A DNA stretch of 42,441 nt from Oscillatoriaceae cyanobacterium Prado104 (lineage in GTDB: Bacteria; Cyanobacteriota; Cyanobacteriia; Cyanobacteriales; Microcoleaceae), in NCBI GenBank assembly GCA_025454405.1, contig JALOON010000066.1:1-42441 (forward strand), in the 5' to 3' direction. Of this stretch, positions 1-7,498 are shown piece after piece. How positions within the stretch are numbered: position 1 is the stretch's first letter; the number at the start of each line of letters is the position of its first letter. Position numbers and translations under genes: made by a program. Under the pieces are notes generated by a model, which saw only the letters and a list, made by a program, of their open reading frames with translations, ran no database searches and was not told where the DNA came from.

Positions 1-10
1 AAGTCTTGTT

Positions 11-39
11 CCCCCCTTCTTAAGGTAGGGGGGATCTGG
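11..39. repeat. C-run/G-run palindromic interspersed repeat
   Basis: A run of C followed by TTCTTAAGG and a run of G ending in GGGGGATCT. The same pattern recurs at 15108-15138 and, inside the murE coding region, at 11434-11511. It is one member of a dispersed palindromic family. The rest of 1-299 holds no gene I can support; 160-210 is a purine-rich GAAGACGC/GAAGAAG stretch. Confidence 0.6.
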
Positions 40-299
40 CCTTAATCGCCAAACAGTAGTCTCTGAAGGGATTTGACCTTAAGTTGACACCTATGGGCAG
101 TGCCGTGTCCCTATGTCGAACTGATTACTCTCTTTACTACCAAAAAATTTTTAGTGAAGGAACCGCGAAGACGCGAAGGACGCAAAGAGAAGAAGAAGAA
201 AGAAGTACATATTCTTCTAGCGGTTAGGAAGTAAAATGTGCGATCGCAACTTTTTTACTGTTTTGTTTGGTGCGGATAGATGGGGAATTTACGCTTTGC

Positions 300-728
300 T
301 TAGCGCGCACCTCGACCGCCTGATTTTTGTTTGAAGAATGGCTTTTGAGAATTCAAACATTGCTGCAAATCGCTATCTAAATCTCTGGGAAAACCGGAGT
401 TTGCTATGTATTTAATTAACTGATTTGCCGGACCAAACAAGAGAGTATCTTTATCTTGCTGCTTGAGCACTATACCATCAAATCCGTTTATTTTGTAAGA
501 GTTTTGGCGGTTGGCATCTCCTGTAACGGAAGCTACGGTAACTCCGTTAGGAGAAAAGCCTTTGAAGCAGATTCTATTTGCTTTTTGAGCGATATGAATG
601 TAGCGAGAACCTCCGCCGTGATAGACTCCTTCTTGTAAGGGTAAATTAGCTAAAGATTTTTCAGCGGCAAGGGCGATCGAAAATACTGCGATCGCTCCCA
701 AATCGATGCAATAATGCCAAAATTTCAT
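300..728 (-). CDS. Hypothetical secreted protein, 142 aa
   Basis: I do not recognise the family. The N-terminus has a short polar start, a hydrophobic segment at about residues 9-23 and an Ala-rich region before LANLPLQ, which reads as a Sec signal peptide with cleavage near residue 27. The mature part starts with a GVYHGGGSRYIHI segment and holds two Cys residues (in RICFKG and QQCLNS) that could form a disulfide after export. The ATG start is the only one that keeps the signal peptide. The C-terminus is basic and Gly/Arg-rich (KSGGRGAR). The gene stands alone, with a palindromic repeat between it and the upstream kinase gene. A periplasmic or cell-surface location is inferred. Confidence 0.6.
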   Translation of the reverse strand: MKFWHYCIDLGAIAVFSIALAAEKSLANLPLQEGVYHGGGSRYIHIAQKANRICFKGFSPNGVTVASVTGDANRQNSYKINGFDGIVLKQQDKDTLLFGPANQLIKYIANSGFPRDLDSDLQQCLNSQKPFFKQKSGGRGAR

Positions 729-772
729 GTTCTATCTAATGTCCTGTTGAAGGAACACAGTAAAATTAGTTT

Positions 773-821
773 GTAGTGAGGACTAAAGTCCTCTGAATTT
801 GCGGACTTAAGTCCGCACTAC
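773..821. repeat. Double-hairpin palindromic element (GTAGTG...CACTAC)
   Basis: A 49-bp element bounded by GTAGTG and CACTAC. It contains two internal hairpins, GAGGACT/AGTCCTC and GCGGACT/AGTCCGC. It lies between the secreted-protein gene and the fructosamine-kinase gene and looks like a REP/MITE-type unit. Confidence 0.6.
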
Positions 822-856
822 GAACCTTATCTTATCCAGTTGCTACTTATTAAGTA

Positions 857-1768
857 TTAGCTCAAAATTTGATTAATCATTTGATTTGCTTGGGATTCGT
901 AGCCGCCGCCGAATAAGTTAAAGTGATTCAAAATGTGATAGAGGTTGTAAAGAATTTTGCGTTTTTGATAGCCAGAATCCAGCGGCCAAACTTCGTTGTA
1001 TCCCCGATGAAATGCTGCGGGAAAGCCTCCGAAAAGTTCGGTCATGGCGATATCGACTTCTCGATCGCCCCAATAAGCTGCCGGGTCAAAAATTACTGGT
1101 TCGCCCGCAGAAGTTACCGCCGCATTTCCTCCCCACAAATCGCCGTGAACTAAGGAAGGTTGAGGTTTGTGATTTTCTAGCAATCTCGGAATAGCTGTTA
1201 GCAAATTTTCTCCTCTAGGGAAGTTTCCGCCCCGACGCCTGCCTAATTTTAACTGATAACCGATCCGATGTTCTGCCCAAAATTGCGCCCAATCTACCGT
1301 CCAATTATTAACTTGAGGAGTTGAGCCGATCGTATTGTTAATATCCCATCCAAAACCAGCCTTTTTTTCCCCTTTTGTAGGGGCGGTGCCCCCGTGCCCG
1401 CCCTGGCTGGGGGTATATCGGTGCATTTGGGCGAGTTTGCGACCCATTTCTTCCCAAGCGCGATCGCCCCCGCGCCCTCCTAAATCCAGCCATTCCAATA
1501 CAATATAAGCTGAATTTCCTGCGGTTCCCCAACAAATGGGTTTTGGTACTCGAATTGTTTGGGTGTCTAACATTTGCTGCAAGCCTAAAGCTTCGGCTTC
1601 AAACATGGCTATTTGGGAAGCTTGATTTAGTTTGGCGAAGTAGGTGCGGGAATTGTTGCTAATAGCATATCCTTGATTGATGCAGCCGCCACTGACAGAA
1701 CGGCGGTTTTCTATTTGGAAGTTTTCGGCTGTTGTTTCGCTGATGCGTTTGGCTATTTTATCCCACAT
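857..1768 (-). CDS. Fructosamine/ketosamine-3-kinase family protein
   Basis: A predicted deglycation kinase that would phosphorylate ketoamine adducts on proteins or free amino acids and destabilise them; cytosolic. The 303 residues cover the whole family fold: an N-terminal lobe with SVSGGCINQGYAI, the hinge YIVLEWL at 88-94, the catalytic HGDLWGGN motif at 208-215, and the metal-binding IFDPAAYWGDRE at 226-236. The GFGWDINNTIGSTPQ signature of the family is present at 138-152. Just before it, residues about 121-137 (QGGHGGTAPTKG and flanks) are extra compared with the family as I know it, and are encoded by a copy of an interspersed palindromic repeat. The reading frame stays open, so the enzyme may still work. 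Family assignment is secure; the true substrate is unknown. Confidence 0.9.
   Translation of the reverse strand: MWDKIAKRISETTAENFQIENRRSVSGGCINQGYAISNNSRTYFAKLNQASQIAMFEAEALGLQQMLDTQTIRVPKPICWGTAGNSAYIVLEWLDLGGRGGDRAWEEMGRKLAQMHRYTPSQGGHGGTAPTKGEKKAGFGWDINNTIGSTPQVNNWTVDWAQFWAEHRIGYQLKLGRRRGGNFPRGENLLTAIPRLLENHKPQPSLVHGDLWGGNAAVTSAGEPVIFDPAAYWGDREVDIAMTELFGGFPAAFHRGYNEVWPLDSGYQKRKILYNLYHILNHFNLFGGGYESQANQMINQILS
1370..1405. repeat. Palindromic repeat inside the kinase coding region
   Basis: This stretch reads TGTAGGGGCGGTGCC on the plus strand and continues to CCCGCCCT. It is nearly the reverse complement of the intergenic element at 8315-8344. On the coding strand it gives the in-frame peptide QGGHGGTAPTKG. 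Confidence 0.7.
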
Positions 1769-1855
1769 AAAATGTTAAGTTGACGAGCGATTTTAGATTT
1801 TAGATTTTAGACTTTTCAATGTTCCTAAACCTCGCGAGGCAGAGCCTCTAGACAT

Positions 1856-2054
1856 GGGTTCCCAGGCTGTGCCTGGGAACCAGTTTAACCAGGCAGAGCC
1901 TGGTTACTCGTTACCAGGCAGAGCCTGGTAATGCAGATCTAGAGGCTCTGCCTCGAATGTTCCCCTGTTCCCCTGTTACTCGTTACCAGGCTCTGCCTGG
2001 TAATGCAGATCTAGAGGCTCTGCCTCGAATGTTCCCCTGTTCCCCTGTTCCCAA
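1856..2054. repeat. Cluster of hairpins with a 72-bp tandem duplication
   Basis: This cluster fills the gap between the kinase gene and leuB. At 1856-1882 there is a GGTTCCCAGGC-type hairpin. Two consecutive 72-bp units (1906-1977 and 1978-2049) follow. Each begins ACTCGTTACCAGGC, carries a second hairpin of the GAGGCTCTGCCTC type and ends in repeated TTCCCCTG. The loop of the first hairpin is AGA in unit 1 and TCT in unit 2. The gap also starts with TTTTAGA heptads at about 1790-1815. Confidence 0.75.
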
Positions 2055-2065
2055 GTATCGCCGAT

Positions 2066-3154
2066 TTAATTCTCTTGCAAAACTTCGATTAAAGCATCGC
2101 CCATCTCCTTACAGCCGATAAGCTTCATGCCTTCTGACATGATATCGCCGGTGCGGTAGTTTTTGTCTAAAACTTTGACAACTGCTTGCTCGATTTTATT
2201 AGCAGCTTCCGGCAAATCTAAAGCATAGCGTAACATCATTGCTGCACTTAAAACTTGGGCTATCGGATTTGCTTTATCTTGTCCGGCAATGTCTGGTGCG
2301 GAACCGTGGACGGGTTCAAATACTCCGGGACCGGATGCGCCTAAACTTGCTGAAGGTAGCATTCCAATGCTGCCAGTTAGCATCGCCGCCGCATCGGATA
2401 ATATATCTCCAAATAAGTTACCGGTGACTATGGTATCGAACTGTTTCGGCCAGCGAATTAGTTGCATGGCTGCGTTGTCAACGTAGAGGTGGGAAAGTTC
2501 GACCTCGGGGTATTCTTTAGAAAGGGAAATGATGCGATCGCGCCACAACTGCGATACATCTAAAACATTGGCTTTATCGACGGAACACAGTTTTTTCCCG
2601 CGCTTTTGCGCTGTTTCAAATGCTACTCGCCCGATGCGATCGATTTCTGATTCGGTGTAAGCCATCGTATTTACACCGCGTTTTTCTCCGGTTTCGGTTT
2701 CAAATATGCCTTTGGGTTTGCCGAAATATATGCCGCCCGTGAGTTCGCGGACTACCATAATATCTACGCCTGCAACGACTTCTTTTTTTAAAGAAGAAGC
2801 ATCAACTAATTGCGGTAAAATAGTTGCAGGACGCAAATTTGCAAACAATTCCAATCCGGCACGCAATCCTAACAATCCTGTTTCCGGTCGCTGTTCGCGG
2901 GGCAAGTTATCCCACTTGTAACCGCCGATCGCAGCTAACAATACGGCGTCGCTGTTGCGGCATTTTTCTAGGGTTTCTTCTGGTAGGGGATTGCCTGTGG
3001 CGTCAATAGCAGCACCGCCAATTAATGCCGATTGAAATTCAAAGCTGATGTCTAATTGTTGACCGACAAGTTTCAGGACATCTACCGCCACAGCGATAAT
3101 TTCAGGTCCGATGCCGTCCCCCGGTAAAAGAGTAATGCGGTAGTTTTGAGTCAT
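2066..3154 (-). CDS. leuB: 3-isopropylmalate dehydrogenase
   Basis: Third enzyme of leucine biosynthesis: NAD-dependent oxidative decarboxylation of 3-isopropylmalate to 2-oxoisocaproate in the cytosol. The 362 residues match the usual length. Visible landmarks are the N-terminal LLPGDGIGPEI, the substrate-binding RELTGGIYFG segment, the YTESEIDRIGRVAFE region, the metal/substrate signature VDNAAMQLIRWP and the NAD-binding GSIGMLPSASLG with the following EPVHGSAPDIAG. No catalytic motif is missing. The gene is monocistronic here: repeats flank it downstream and a 508-bp gap lies upstream. Start is the ATG before TQNYRITLLPGDG, which fits the family N-terminus. Confidence 0.97.
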   Translation of the reverse strand: MTQNYRITLLPGDGIGPEIIAVAVDVLKLVGQQLDISFEFQSALIGGAAIDATGNPLPEETLEKCRNSDAVLLAAIGGYKWDNLPREQRPETGLLGLRAGLELFANLRPATILPQLVDASSLKKEVVAGVDIMVVRELTGGIYFGKPKGIFETETGEKRGVNTMAYTESEIDRIGRVAFETAQKRGKKLCSVDKANVLDVSQLWRDRIISLSKEYPEVELSHLYVDNAAMQLIRWPKQFDTIVTGNLFGDILSDAAAMLTGSIGMLPSASLGASGPGVFEPVHGSAPDIAGQDKANPIAQVLSAAMMLRYALDLPEAANKIEQAVVKVLDKNYRTGDIMSEGMKLIGCKEMGDALIEVLQEN

Positions 3155-3662
3155 AGCAATTTTGGAGTTTCGATCGTAGATTTTTGAGGGGAAGTTAAGA
3201 ACTTCTCGCCGGCTTAGAATTATATCAGCTTCTGTACGCGATCGCGCTAACTAAATTTTCACCCGTGAAGGCATTGGATAGAGATACTGACCTTAACGAA
3301 TTCTTTCGGACGCTGACGGGATTTCAACCCCGACAATTCCAAACAGAAATAGTCCACATAGTTTCGCCCTGTTTCAGAGATACGTGCTTGCTTTCAACTA
3401 ACAGAATCCCGGCAACGGGACTGAAACTATTCTCTCCCTACCTGAAATAATCCCAGCTTGACCCCCCACTTCGCCTACCGAATCTCTGATGCACGGCGAT
3501 CGCGAATTTTTGGTTCGGTTCTGCCAATATCGGTAGTTGACAAATGTAGATATCCTGTGATTGGGGAGATACAGCGGTAGCAATTCTTCAGGCTTTTTTT
3601 AGTTTTGCTGCTACTGAAATCTTCAATTTTGAGCTTTTTTATAGATAAATGCTTCATCCTTC
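3155..3662. other. Intergenic region between leuB and the histidine kinase
   Basis: This 508-bp gap separates two divergent genes, so it should hold both promoters. A TTGACA hexamer at 3537-3542 could be a -35 box for the kinase, but I see no convincing -10 partner. The main recognisable element is the solitary CRISPR-like repeat at 3391-3427. No convincing small gene was seen. Confidence 0.5.
3391..3427. CRISPR. Solitary CRISPR-like repeat (37 bp), no array
   Basis: A 37-bp unit begins CTTTCAACTA, has the central stem CCCG-GCAA-CGGG and ends GGGACTGAAAC. Length, stem and the terminal GAAAC match typical cyanobacterial CRISPR repeats, and from memory it is close to the Synechocystis 37-bp repeat ending GGGACTGAAAC. 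There is no second intact copy at spacer distance. A weak similarity to the 3' half (ACGGGATTTCAAC) ends at 3328. No cas gene is present in the window. I read it as an orphan or relic repeat. Confidence 0.5.
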
Positions 3663-5285
3663 ATGCCTCCGAAGGTGGGTTTTATAGCTGTGAATACTTA
3701 CTTTTTGCCGACAATTAGCGAAATTTTAGCCTCCGAAGGCCCAGAAAATGACCTCAGTCCCTGCGATGCCAAATTGCCGGGGGAACACAACCGCTACCGA
3801 TCGCACGCCAGCCGCGGGGCCTCCCGTCTGAAAGCGGAACAGGAATGGTACGGGGCGATCGCAGCTTTGAATCAAATACTCGACCAGCACAAACATGGAC
3901 AAAAAACAACTCCTCTCACAGCTAATTGCCTGTCACCAATTCCCCCTTCTTGCCGGGGATTGGTCTTGTCCGGGCCCTCTGCGGTGGTCACTGACCCCGA
4001 TTTGGCTTCGTGTTTTGCGAGTTGGATTTTTACGAACCTGCCGGAGGGTGAGGCGGCTGCCTGGTCTTTTCGCGCCAGACAAACTTTGGCTTTGCTGCCC
4101 GCGGCTGATGCGGCTGTAGCTGTACCTGCCTCTGCACCGGCGCTGGCTTTGGCTGGTGGCGATCCCCTGGCAAACGAGCAGTTTTGTTTGGTGTTAACTG
4201 CTGAATTCAGTTTGGTGATGGCTTTGGGCGAAAATGCTGCGGGCATTCCAGCTTTTCTGTTTTCTTTTGACCCGCAAACAGTCGCGAAGGCTTGGGCGGT
4301 TTTGCGGCAGCGGGTAAATGAAACTGAGGGTTTGCTGGCAAATTCTGAAGGACAGATCGACCTTAACTTCACACAATTAACTAATAATTCAGCCAAATTA
4401 GACTTATTATTCGAGCAGTTCTCTCCGGTAGTACCGAATTATAAAACTGTTCAGAAATTCACCCGTTTGCTGTTGGATAACTTGCCAGTTTGGAAAGAGG
4501 AATCGGGCAGGATCTGCGATAATTTGAAGGGTAGAAATGAAAAGTTATCGCCCCAAAACCTGAACGGCAGATCTGCCATTCCTCACGCCGCTAAAGAAGT
4601 GGAATTGTTGCAGGCGATCGCCCACGAAGTCCGCACTCCTTTAGCTACCATTCGCACTCTAACTCGCCTGATTTTGAAACGACCGAATCTCGATCCGGTG
4701 GTAGTGAAGCGTTTGGAAACAATCGATGCTGAATGTACGGCGCAAATCGATCGCTTCGGTTTGATTTTTCGCGCGGTGGAATTGGAAATGTCGCAAGCAA
4801 AAAATGCGACAAATTTAACAGCAATGTCCCTCGGTGAAGTGCTGCAAAATAGCATTCCCCGCTGGCAAAATGCGGCCCGCCAGCGCAATCACACTTTAGA
4901 AGTAATTGTGCCGAAAAAGCTGCCTGCGGTGGTCAGCGATCCGACAATGCTAGACCAAGTTTTAACTGGTTTGATTGAGAATTTCACTCGCAGTTTGATA
5001 TCTGGAAGTCACATTCAGGTAGGGGTAACTTTAGCGGGCGATCGAGTTAAGTTGCAGTTAGAGTCGCAACATCCTGACGATGCTGAAGGCGAAGCGACTT
5101 TTGCTGCTGCTAATACTCCTTTGCAGTCGATCGGACCTTTGTTGATGGTGCAGCCGGAAACGGGCAGTTTGAGTTTAAATTTAAGCGTGACTAAGAATTT
5201 ATTTCGCGCTGCTGGGGGCAGATTGGTAATTCGCCAGCGCCCTCAAAAGGGTGAGGTAATGACGGTATTTTTGCCGCTGCAATAG
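3663..5285 (+). CDS. Histidine-kinase-like protein with degenerate ATPase domain
   Basis: A 540-residue soluble protein; no membrane segment is visible. Residues about 60-290 form a poorly recognisable sensor region, with a stretch at 170-215 (FCLVLTAEFSLVMALGEN) that may resemble the DICT-type sensors of cyanobacteria (low confidence). The dimerisation/phosphoacceptor helix is clear: AIAHEVRTPLATIRTLTRL with His321. The C-terminal domain has an N-box-like Asn440 in GLIENFT, but the DxGxG box is absent (the region reads ESQHPDDAEGEA), and the second glycine box is only hinted at by ETGSLSLNLSVTK at 499-511. It may therefore not bind ATP normally and may act as a phosphotransfer or scaffold partner. 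No response regulator is adjacent. The start is the first ATG after the gap; no clear ribosome-binding site. Confidence 0.75.
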   Translation: MPPKVGFIAVNTYFLPTISEILASEGPENDLSPCDAKLPGEHNRYRSHASRGASRLKAEQEWYGAIAALNQILDQHKHGQKTTPLTANCLSPIPPSCRGLVLSGPSAVVTDPDLASCFASWIFTNLPEGEAAAWSFRARQTLALLPAADAAVAVPASAPALALAGGDPLANEQFCLVLTAEFSLVMALGENAAGIPAFLFSFDPQTVAKAWAVLRQRVNETEGLLANSEGQIDLNFTQLTNNSAKLDLLFEQFSPVVPNYKTVQKFTRLLLDNLPVWKEESGRICDNLKGRNEKLSPQNLNGRSAIPHAAKEVELLQAIAHEVRTPLATIRTLTRLILKRPNLDPVVVKRLETIDAECTAQIDRFGLIFRAVELEMSQAKNATNLTAMSLGEVLQNSIPRWQNAARQRNHTLEVIVPKKLPAVVSDPTMLDQVLTGLIENFTRSLISGSHIQVGVTLAGDRVKLQLESQHPDDAEGEATFAAANTPLQSIGPLLMVQPETGSLSLNLSVTKNLFRAAGGRLVIRQRPQKGEVMTVFLPLQ

Positions 5286-5286
5286 T

Positions 5287-5345
5287 CAGTTGACAGTTGA
5301 CAGTGATTAGTCATTAGTCATTAGTCATTAGTCATTAGTTATTGA
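5287..5345. repeat. Short tandem repeats (CAGTTGA and TTAGTCA units)
   Basis: Directly after the histidine-kinase stop codon, two CAGTTGA units are followed by about five ATTAGTC heptads. This is the heptanucleotide short-tandem-repeat type common in filamentous cyanobacteria. It has no coding potential. Confidence 0.75.
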
Positions 5346-5348
5346 TTG

Positions 5349-5445
5349 TTGTAGGGGCGGGTTCACCAACAATATTTGCTAATAATCGACAATCTCAAAA
5401 ACCCGCCCCCACCCCACGAAAAAAACCCAATTGACTGCTGGTGCC
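5349..5445 (+). mobile_element. MITE-like element, copy A
   Basis: The core begins GGGGCGGGTTCACCAA and ends AAACCCGCCCC, giving GGGCGGGTT/AACCCGCCC terminal inverted repeats about 60 bp apart. It is nearly identical to the reverse complement of 6543-6640, and the similarity extends to the outer CCCACG...AACCCAATTGAC flank. It carries no coding sequence. The two copies bracket the phosphopantetheinyl transferase gene. Confidence 0.65.
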
Positions 5446-5456
5446 TGATGTTAGTT

Positions 5457-5575
5457 AGGGCTTGCTGAATAAGTCTTTTGGTGAGAGGGGCATAGGGCAT
5501 AGGGCATAGGGCATAGGGCATAGTTTTTCTCCGTTTCGAGTCGGGAATTAGACACACCACACAAAGGAAACAGTG
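5457..5575 (+). repeat. Interspersed repeat of about 120 bp, copy 1
   Basis: It starts AGGGCTTGCTGAATAAGTC, contains a variable array of GGGCATA heptads and ends near GGAAACAGTGC. A second copy lies at 42269-42395, with one or two more heptads. The sharp left end resembles an insertion-sequence or MITE terminus, but no transposase is present in the window. Confidence 0.65.
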
Positions 5576-5657
5576 CGATGGTTTTACCGCAGAGGACACT
5601 GATGAGTCAGAGGAAGAGGAGAGAAACTCGATCGTGACGGTGCTACCGAACACGATC

Positions 5658-6440
5658 TTACTCGGCAATTCCCCATGCCCCATGCCCCATGCCCCATTCC
5701 CAATTAGTAATTTCAAAAGCTCGATCGCCCTTACATTCTACAGCAATTGCAGCTATGTAATTCGGTGCGGTAACTAACTCTTTTAAATACCAAAGTTCCG
5801 GGGCCGATCGATCGCCATCGACGTTCAAAAGCTTTGCAGGTTCCCCTGGAATTAGAGAAACACTGAATTTATCTAAGGGAAAACTCAACCCATCTCCCAT
5901 AGCTTTGATATATGCTTCTTTGCGAGTCCAGCAATTAAAAAATGCTGCGATTTTTTCCTCGGCTGCCACTGCCTGCAATGCTGTACTTTCTTGTTTTGAA
6001 AAAAAGCGATTTGCCAGTTCTTCTATGTGAGGAATATCGCGGATTTGTTCGAGATCGACTCCGATTTTTCTGCCTCGCGTTACCGCGTATAAAGCTAATC
6101 CTTGAGAGTCAGATAAGTTAAAACAAATTCCACTATCCAAATTGTCCGCGATTTCCGGTTTGCCACAGGGGCCGTAACTGAATTGCACTTGGTTGGGAGC
6201 GACGTTTAAATAGCGACTCAGAATGCCCCTAAGCGCTGCCCTGCGGGCGATAAAACGTATTTTGTCTCGATCGAACCTAAACCGATCTGCTCTCTGCAAT
6301 TCGCTGTCAGAGAGGGTTTGTGCTATGTTTTGGATTTGGGACTGGGGGCGATCGAGTTCGGCGCGCCAGAGATGAATTTCCGTGTCAGATATTGTTAAAT
6401 TTGCGGTTGGAGTTTGCCAAGTTCGATCGGTATTTATCAT
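5658..6440 (-). CDS. 4'-phosphopantetheinyl transferase (Sfp/HetI type)
   Basis: Transfers the 4'-phosphopantetheine arm of CoA to a Ser of acyl- or peptidyl-carrier domains, activating fatty acid, polyketide and nonribosomal peptide synthesis; cytosolic. The 260 residues contain the Sfp-family motifs: FSYGPCGKPEI at 87-97, FNLSDS at 107-112, GVDLE at 127-131 (metal-binding Asp and Glu) and WTRKEAYIKAMGDGL at 171-185. A longer reading frame exists, but the ATG at 6440 has a strong AGGAGGT site about 10 bases upstream, so that start was chosen. The last 11 residues (GMGHGAWGIAE) are encoded by a CCCCATG heptad array and are not family sequence. Cyanobacteria often have a single PPTase, so it probably serves both primary and secondary metabolism. 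Confidence 0.9.
   Translation of the reverse strand: MINTDRTWQTPTANLTISDTEIHLWRAELDRPQSQIQNIAQTLSDSELQRADRFRFDRDKIRFIARRAALRGILSRYLNVAPNQVQFSYGPCGKPEIADNLDSGICFNLSDSQGLALYAVTRGRKIGVDLEQIRDIPHIEELANRFFSKQESTALQAVAAEEKIAAFFNCWTRKEAYIKAMGDGLSFPLDKFSVSLIPGEPAKLLNVDGDRSAPELWYLKELVTAPNYIAAIAVECKGDRAFEITNWEWGMGHGAWGIAE
5671..5700. repeat. CCCCATG heptad array at the PPTase 3' end
   Basis: Four CCCCATG-type heptads overlap the last codons of the PPTase gene and encode its GMGHGAWG tail. The stop codon lies just beyond the array at 5658-5660. Confidence 0.85.
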
Positions 6441-6452
6441 TAATTTTAACCT
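6429..6452 (-). promoter_or_regulatory. Ribosome-binding site deciding the PPTase start
   Basis: On the minus strand an AGGAGGT site precedes the ATG at 6440 by about 8-10 bases. It supports this start over the in-frame codon 11 triplets upstream. Confidence 0.75.
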
Positions 6453-6542
6453 CCTAATACAAACAGGAATCAAGCCTGTTACCGATTCCCGATAGGGGAT
6501 GGGGCGTTACTAACTTTCGGATTTGTATGGTTCGCATCTTGC

Positions 6543-6640
6543 ACGCAGCGTCAATTGGGTTTTGTCGTGGGGTGGGGGCGGGTTTTTGAGATTGTCGATT
6601 ATTGGCAAATATTATTGGCGAACCCGCCCTTACAGGAATG
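6543..6640 (-). mobile_element. MITE-like element, copy B
   Basis: An inverted copy of the element at 5349-5445, with roughly nine in ten bases matching by eye. It carries the same GGGCGGGTT/AACCCGCCC ends and the same CAATTGGG flank. It sits just upstream of the PPTase gene, so the gene lies between two oppositely oriented copies. Confidence 0.65.
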
Positions 6641-6681
6641 CGGTAAATGGACTAGATTATGACGCAGAACGTCACAAAAAA

Positions 6682-7146
6682 TCAGCTTGTTTGCAATCGC
6701 TTCTTAGCTAAATATTGTTGGTGGTAATCTTCGGCAATATAAAACTCGCTTGCAGGTTGAATTTGCGTAGCAATATCTTTAGCGTATTTGCCAGAAAGTT
6801 GCAATTTTTGTTTGGACGATCGCGCTGCTATTTCTTGTTCGGAATTGTGATAAAAAATTACCGTTCTGTATTGTTCGCCGCGATCGGGTCCTTGACGGTT
6901 AATTTGCGTCGGATCGTGACAGTTCCAGAAGACATCGAGCAACTCTTCGTAACTGATAATAGAGCGATCGAACTCAATTTGCACGGCTTCCGCGTGACCG
7001 GTAACTCTCGCACAAACATCGAGATAGCAGGGATTCGGCCAGTGACCGCCCGTATAGCCGGCACAAGTCGATACAACGCCTTTGACAGATCGAAATTTGT
7101 CTTCTACTCCCCAAAAACAACCCGCTGCAAAAGTAGCTTTTTCCAT
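6682..7146 (-). CDS. msrA: Peptide-methionine (S)-S-oxide reductase
   Basis: Repairs the S-epimer of methionine sulfoxide in proteins and free methionine, protecting against oxidative damage; cytosolic. The catalytic motif AAGCFWGVE is present with the nucleophilic Cys10. The family blocks follow: GYTGGHWPNPCYLDVC, TGHAEAVQIEFD, LLDVFWNCHDPTQINRQGPD and GEQYRTVIFYH. At 154 residues it is at the short end of the family, with a brief C-terminal tail (YHQQYLAKKRLQTS). Extra Cys residues in NPCYLDVC and WNCHD could serve as resolving or structural thiols. The ATG at 7146 was preferred over the GTG immediately before it. It is a single gene, with a repeat-rich gap upstream. Confidence 0.95.
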   Translation of the reverse strand: MEKATFAAGCFWGVEDKFRSVKGVVSTCAGYTGGHWPNPCYLDVCARVTGHAEAVQIEFDRSIISYEELLDVFWNCHDPTQINRQGPDRGEQYRTVIFYHNSEQEIAARSSKQKLQLSGKYAKDIATQIQPASEFYIAEDYHQQYLAKKRLQTS

Positions 7147-7498
7147 CACGCAACTGCCAAAAACTTTGAGATTTATTTTAACTCAAAATTTAATTTTTTT
7201 CAGAGCGATCGCTCCGATCTAGTCGATCTGGGGCAGTGCGCACCTTACTATCTCAAATCGGTGCGCAGTGCGCACCTTACTATCTACCAATTCTAAATTA
7301 TCAAATCTCAAATCGACAATCCCCTATCAATCAATCTCAAATCTCAAATCGTTTAGGCTAGCCCGAGTGGGTTACGCAGATTGAGTGTCACTAAAAAAAG
7401 CGACTGGTAACTAACTTTGACCCCAATTAAGAATAGATATAGCGAGGCACAAGCAACAACAAAGCTTGCCAAAGCAAACGAGTTACCTAGATAAAAAC
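7147..7498. repeat. Repeat-rich gap with GTGCGC palindromes
   Basis: At 7260-7276 lies a perfect palindrome with arms GGTGCGCA and TGCGCACC. A partial second copy at 7234-7247 is followed by the same CTTACTATCT tail. Related sequences occur at about 10000, 11803, 27828 and 34247. After this come repeated TCTCAAATC units (7250-7350). I see no gene here. The gap lies between divergent genes, so it should hold promoters for both. Confidence 0.6.

Noticed and set aside
3292..3328. Second, degenerate CRISPR repeat upstream of the solitary one
   Set aside because: Only the 3' half resembles the repeat and the distance (62 bases) is too long for a normal spacer.
3872..4396. 174-aa frame antisense to the histidine kinase
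   Set aside because: It lies fully inside a gene with clear kinase motifs; composition fits a shadow frame.
5363..5716. 117-aa frame on the minus strand
   Set aside because: It consists of translated heptad arrays and MITE sequence (MPYALCPMPYA-type peptides) and overlaps the PPTase end.
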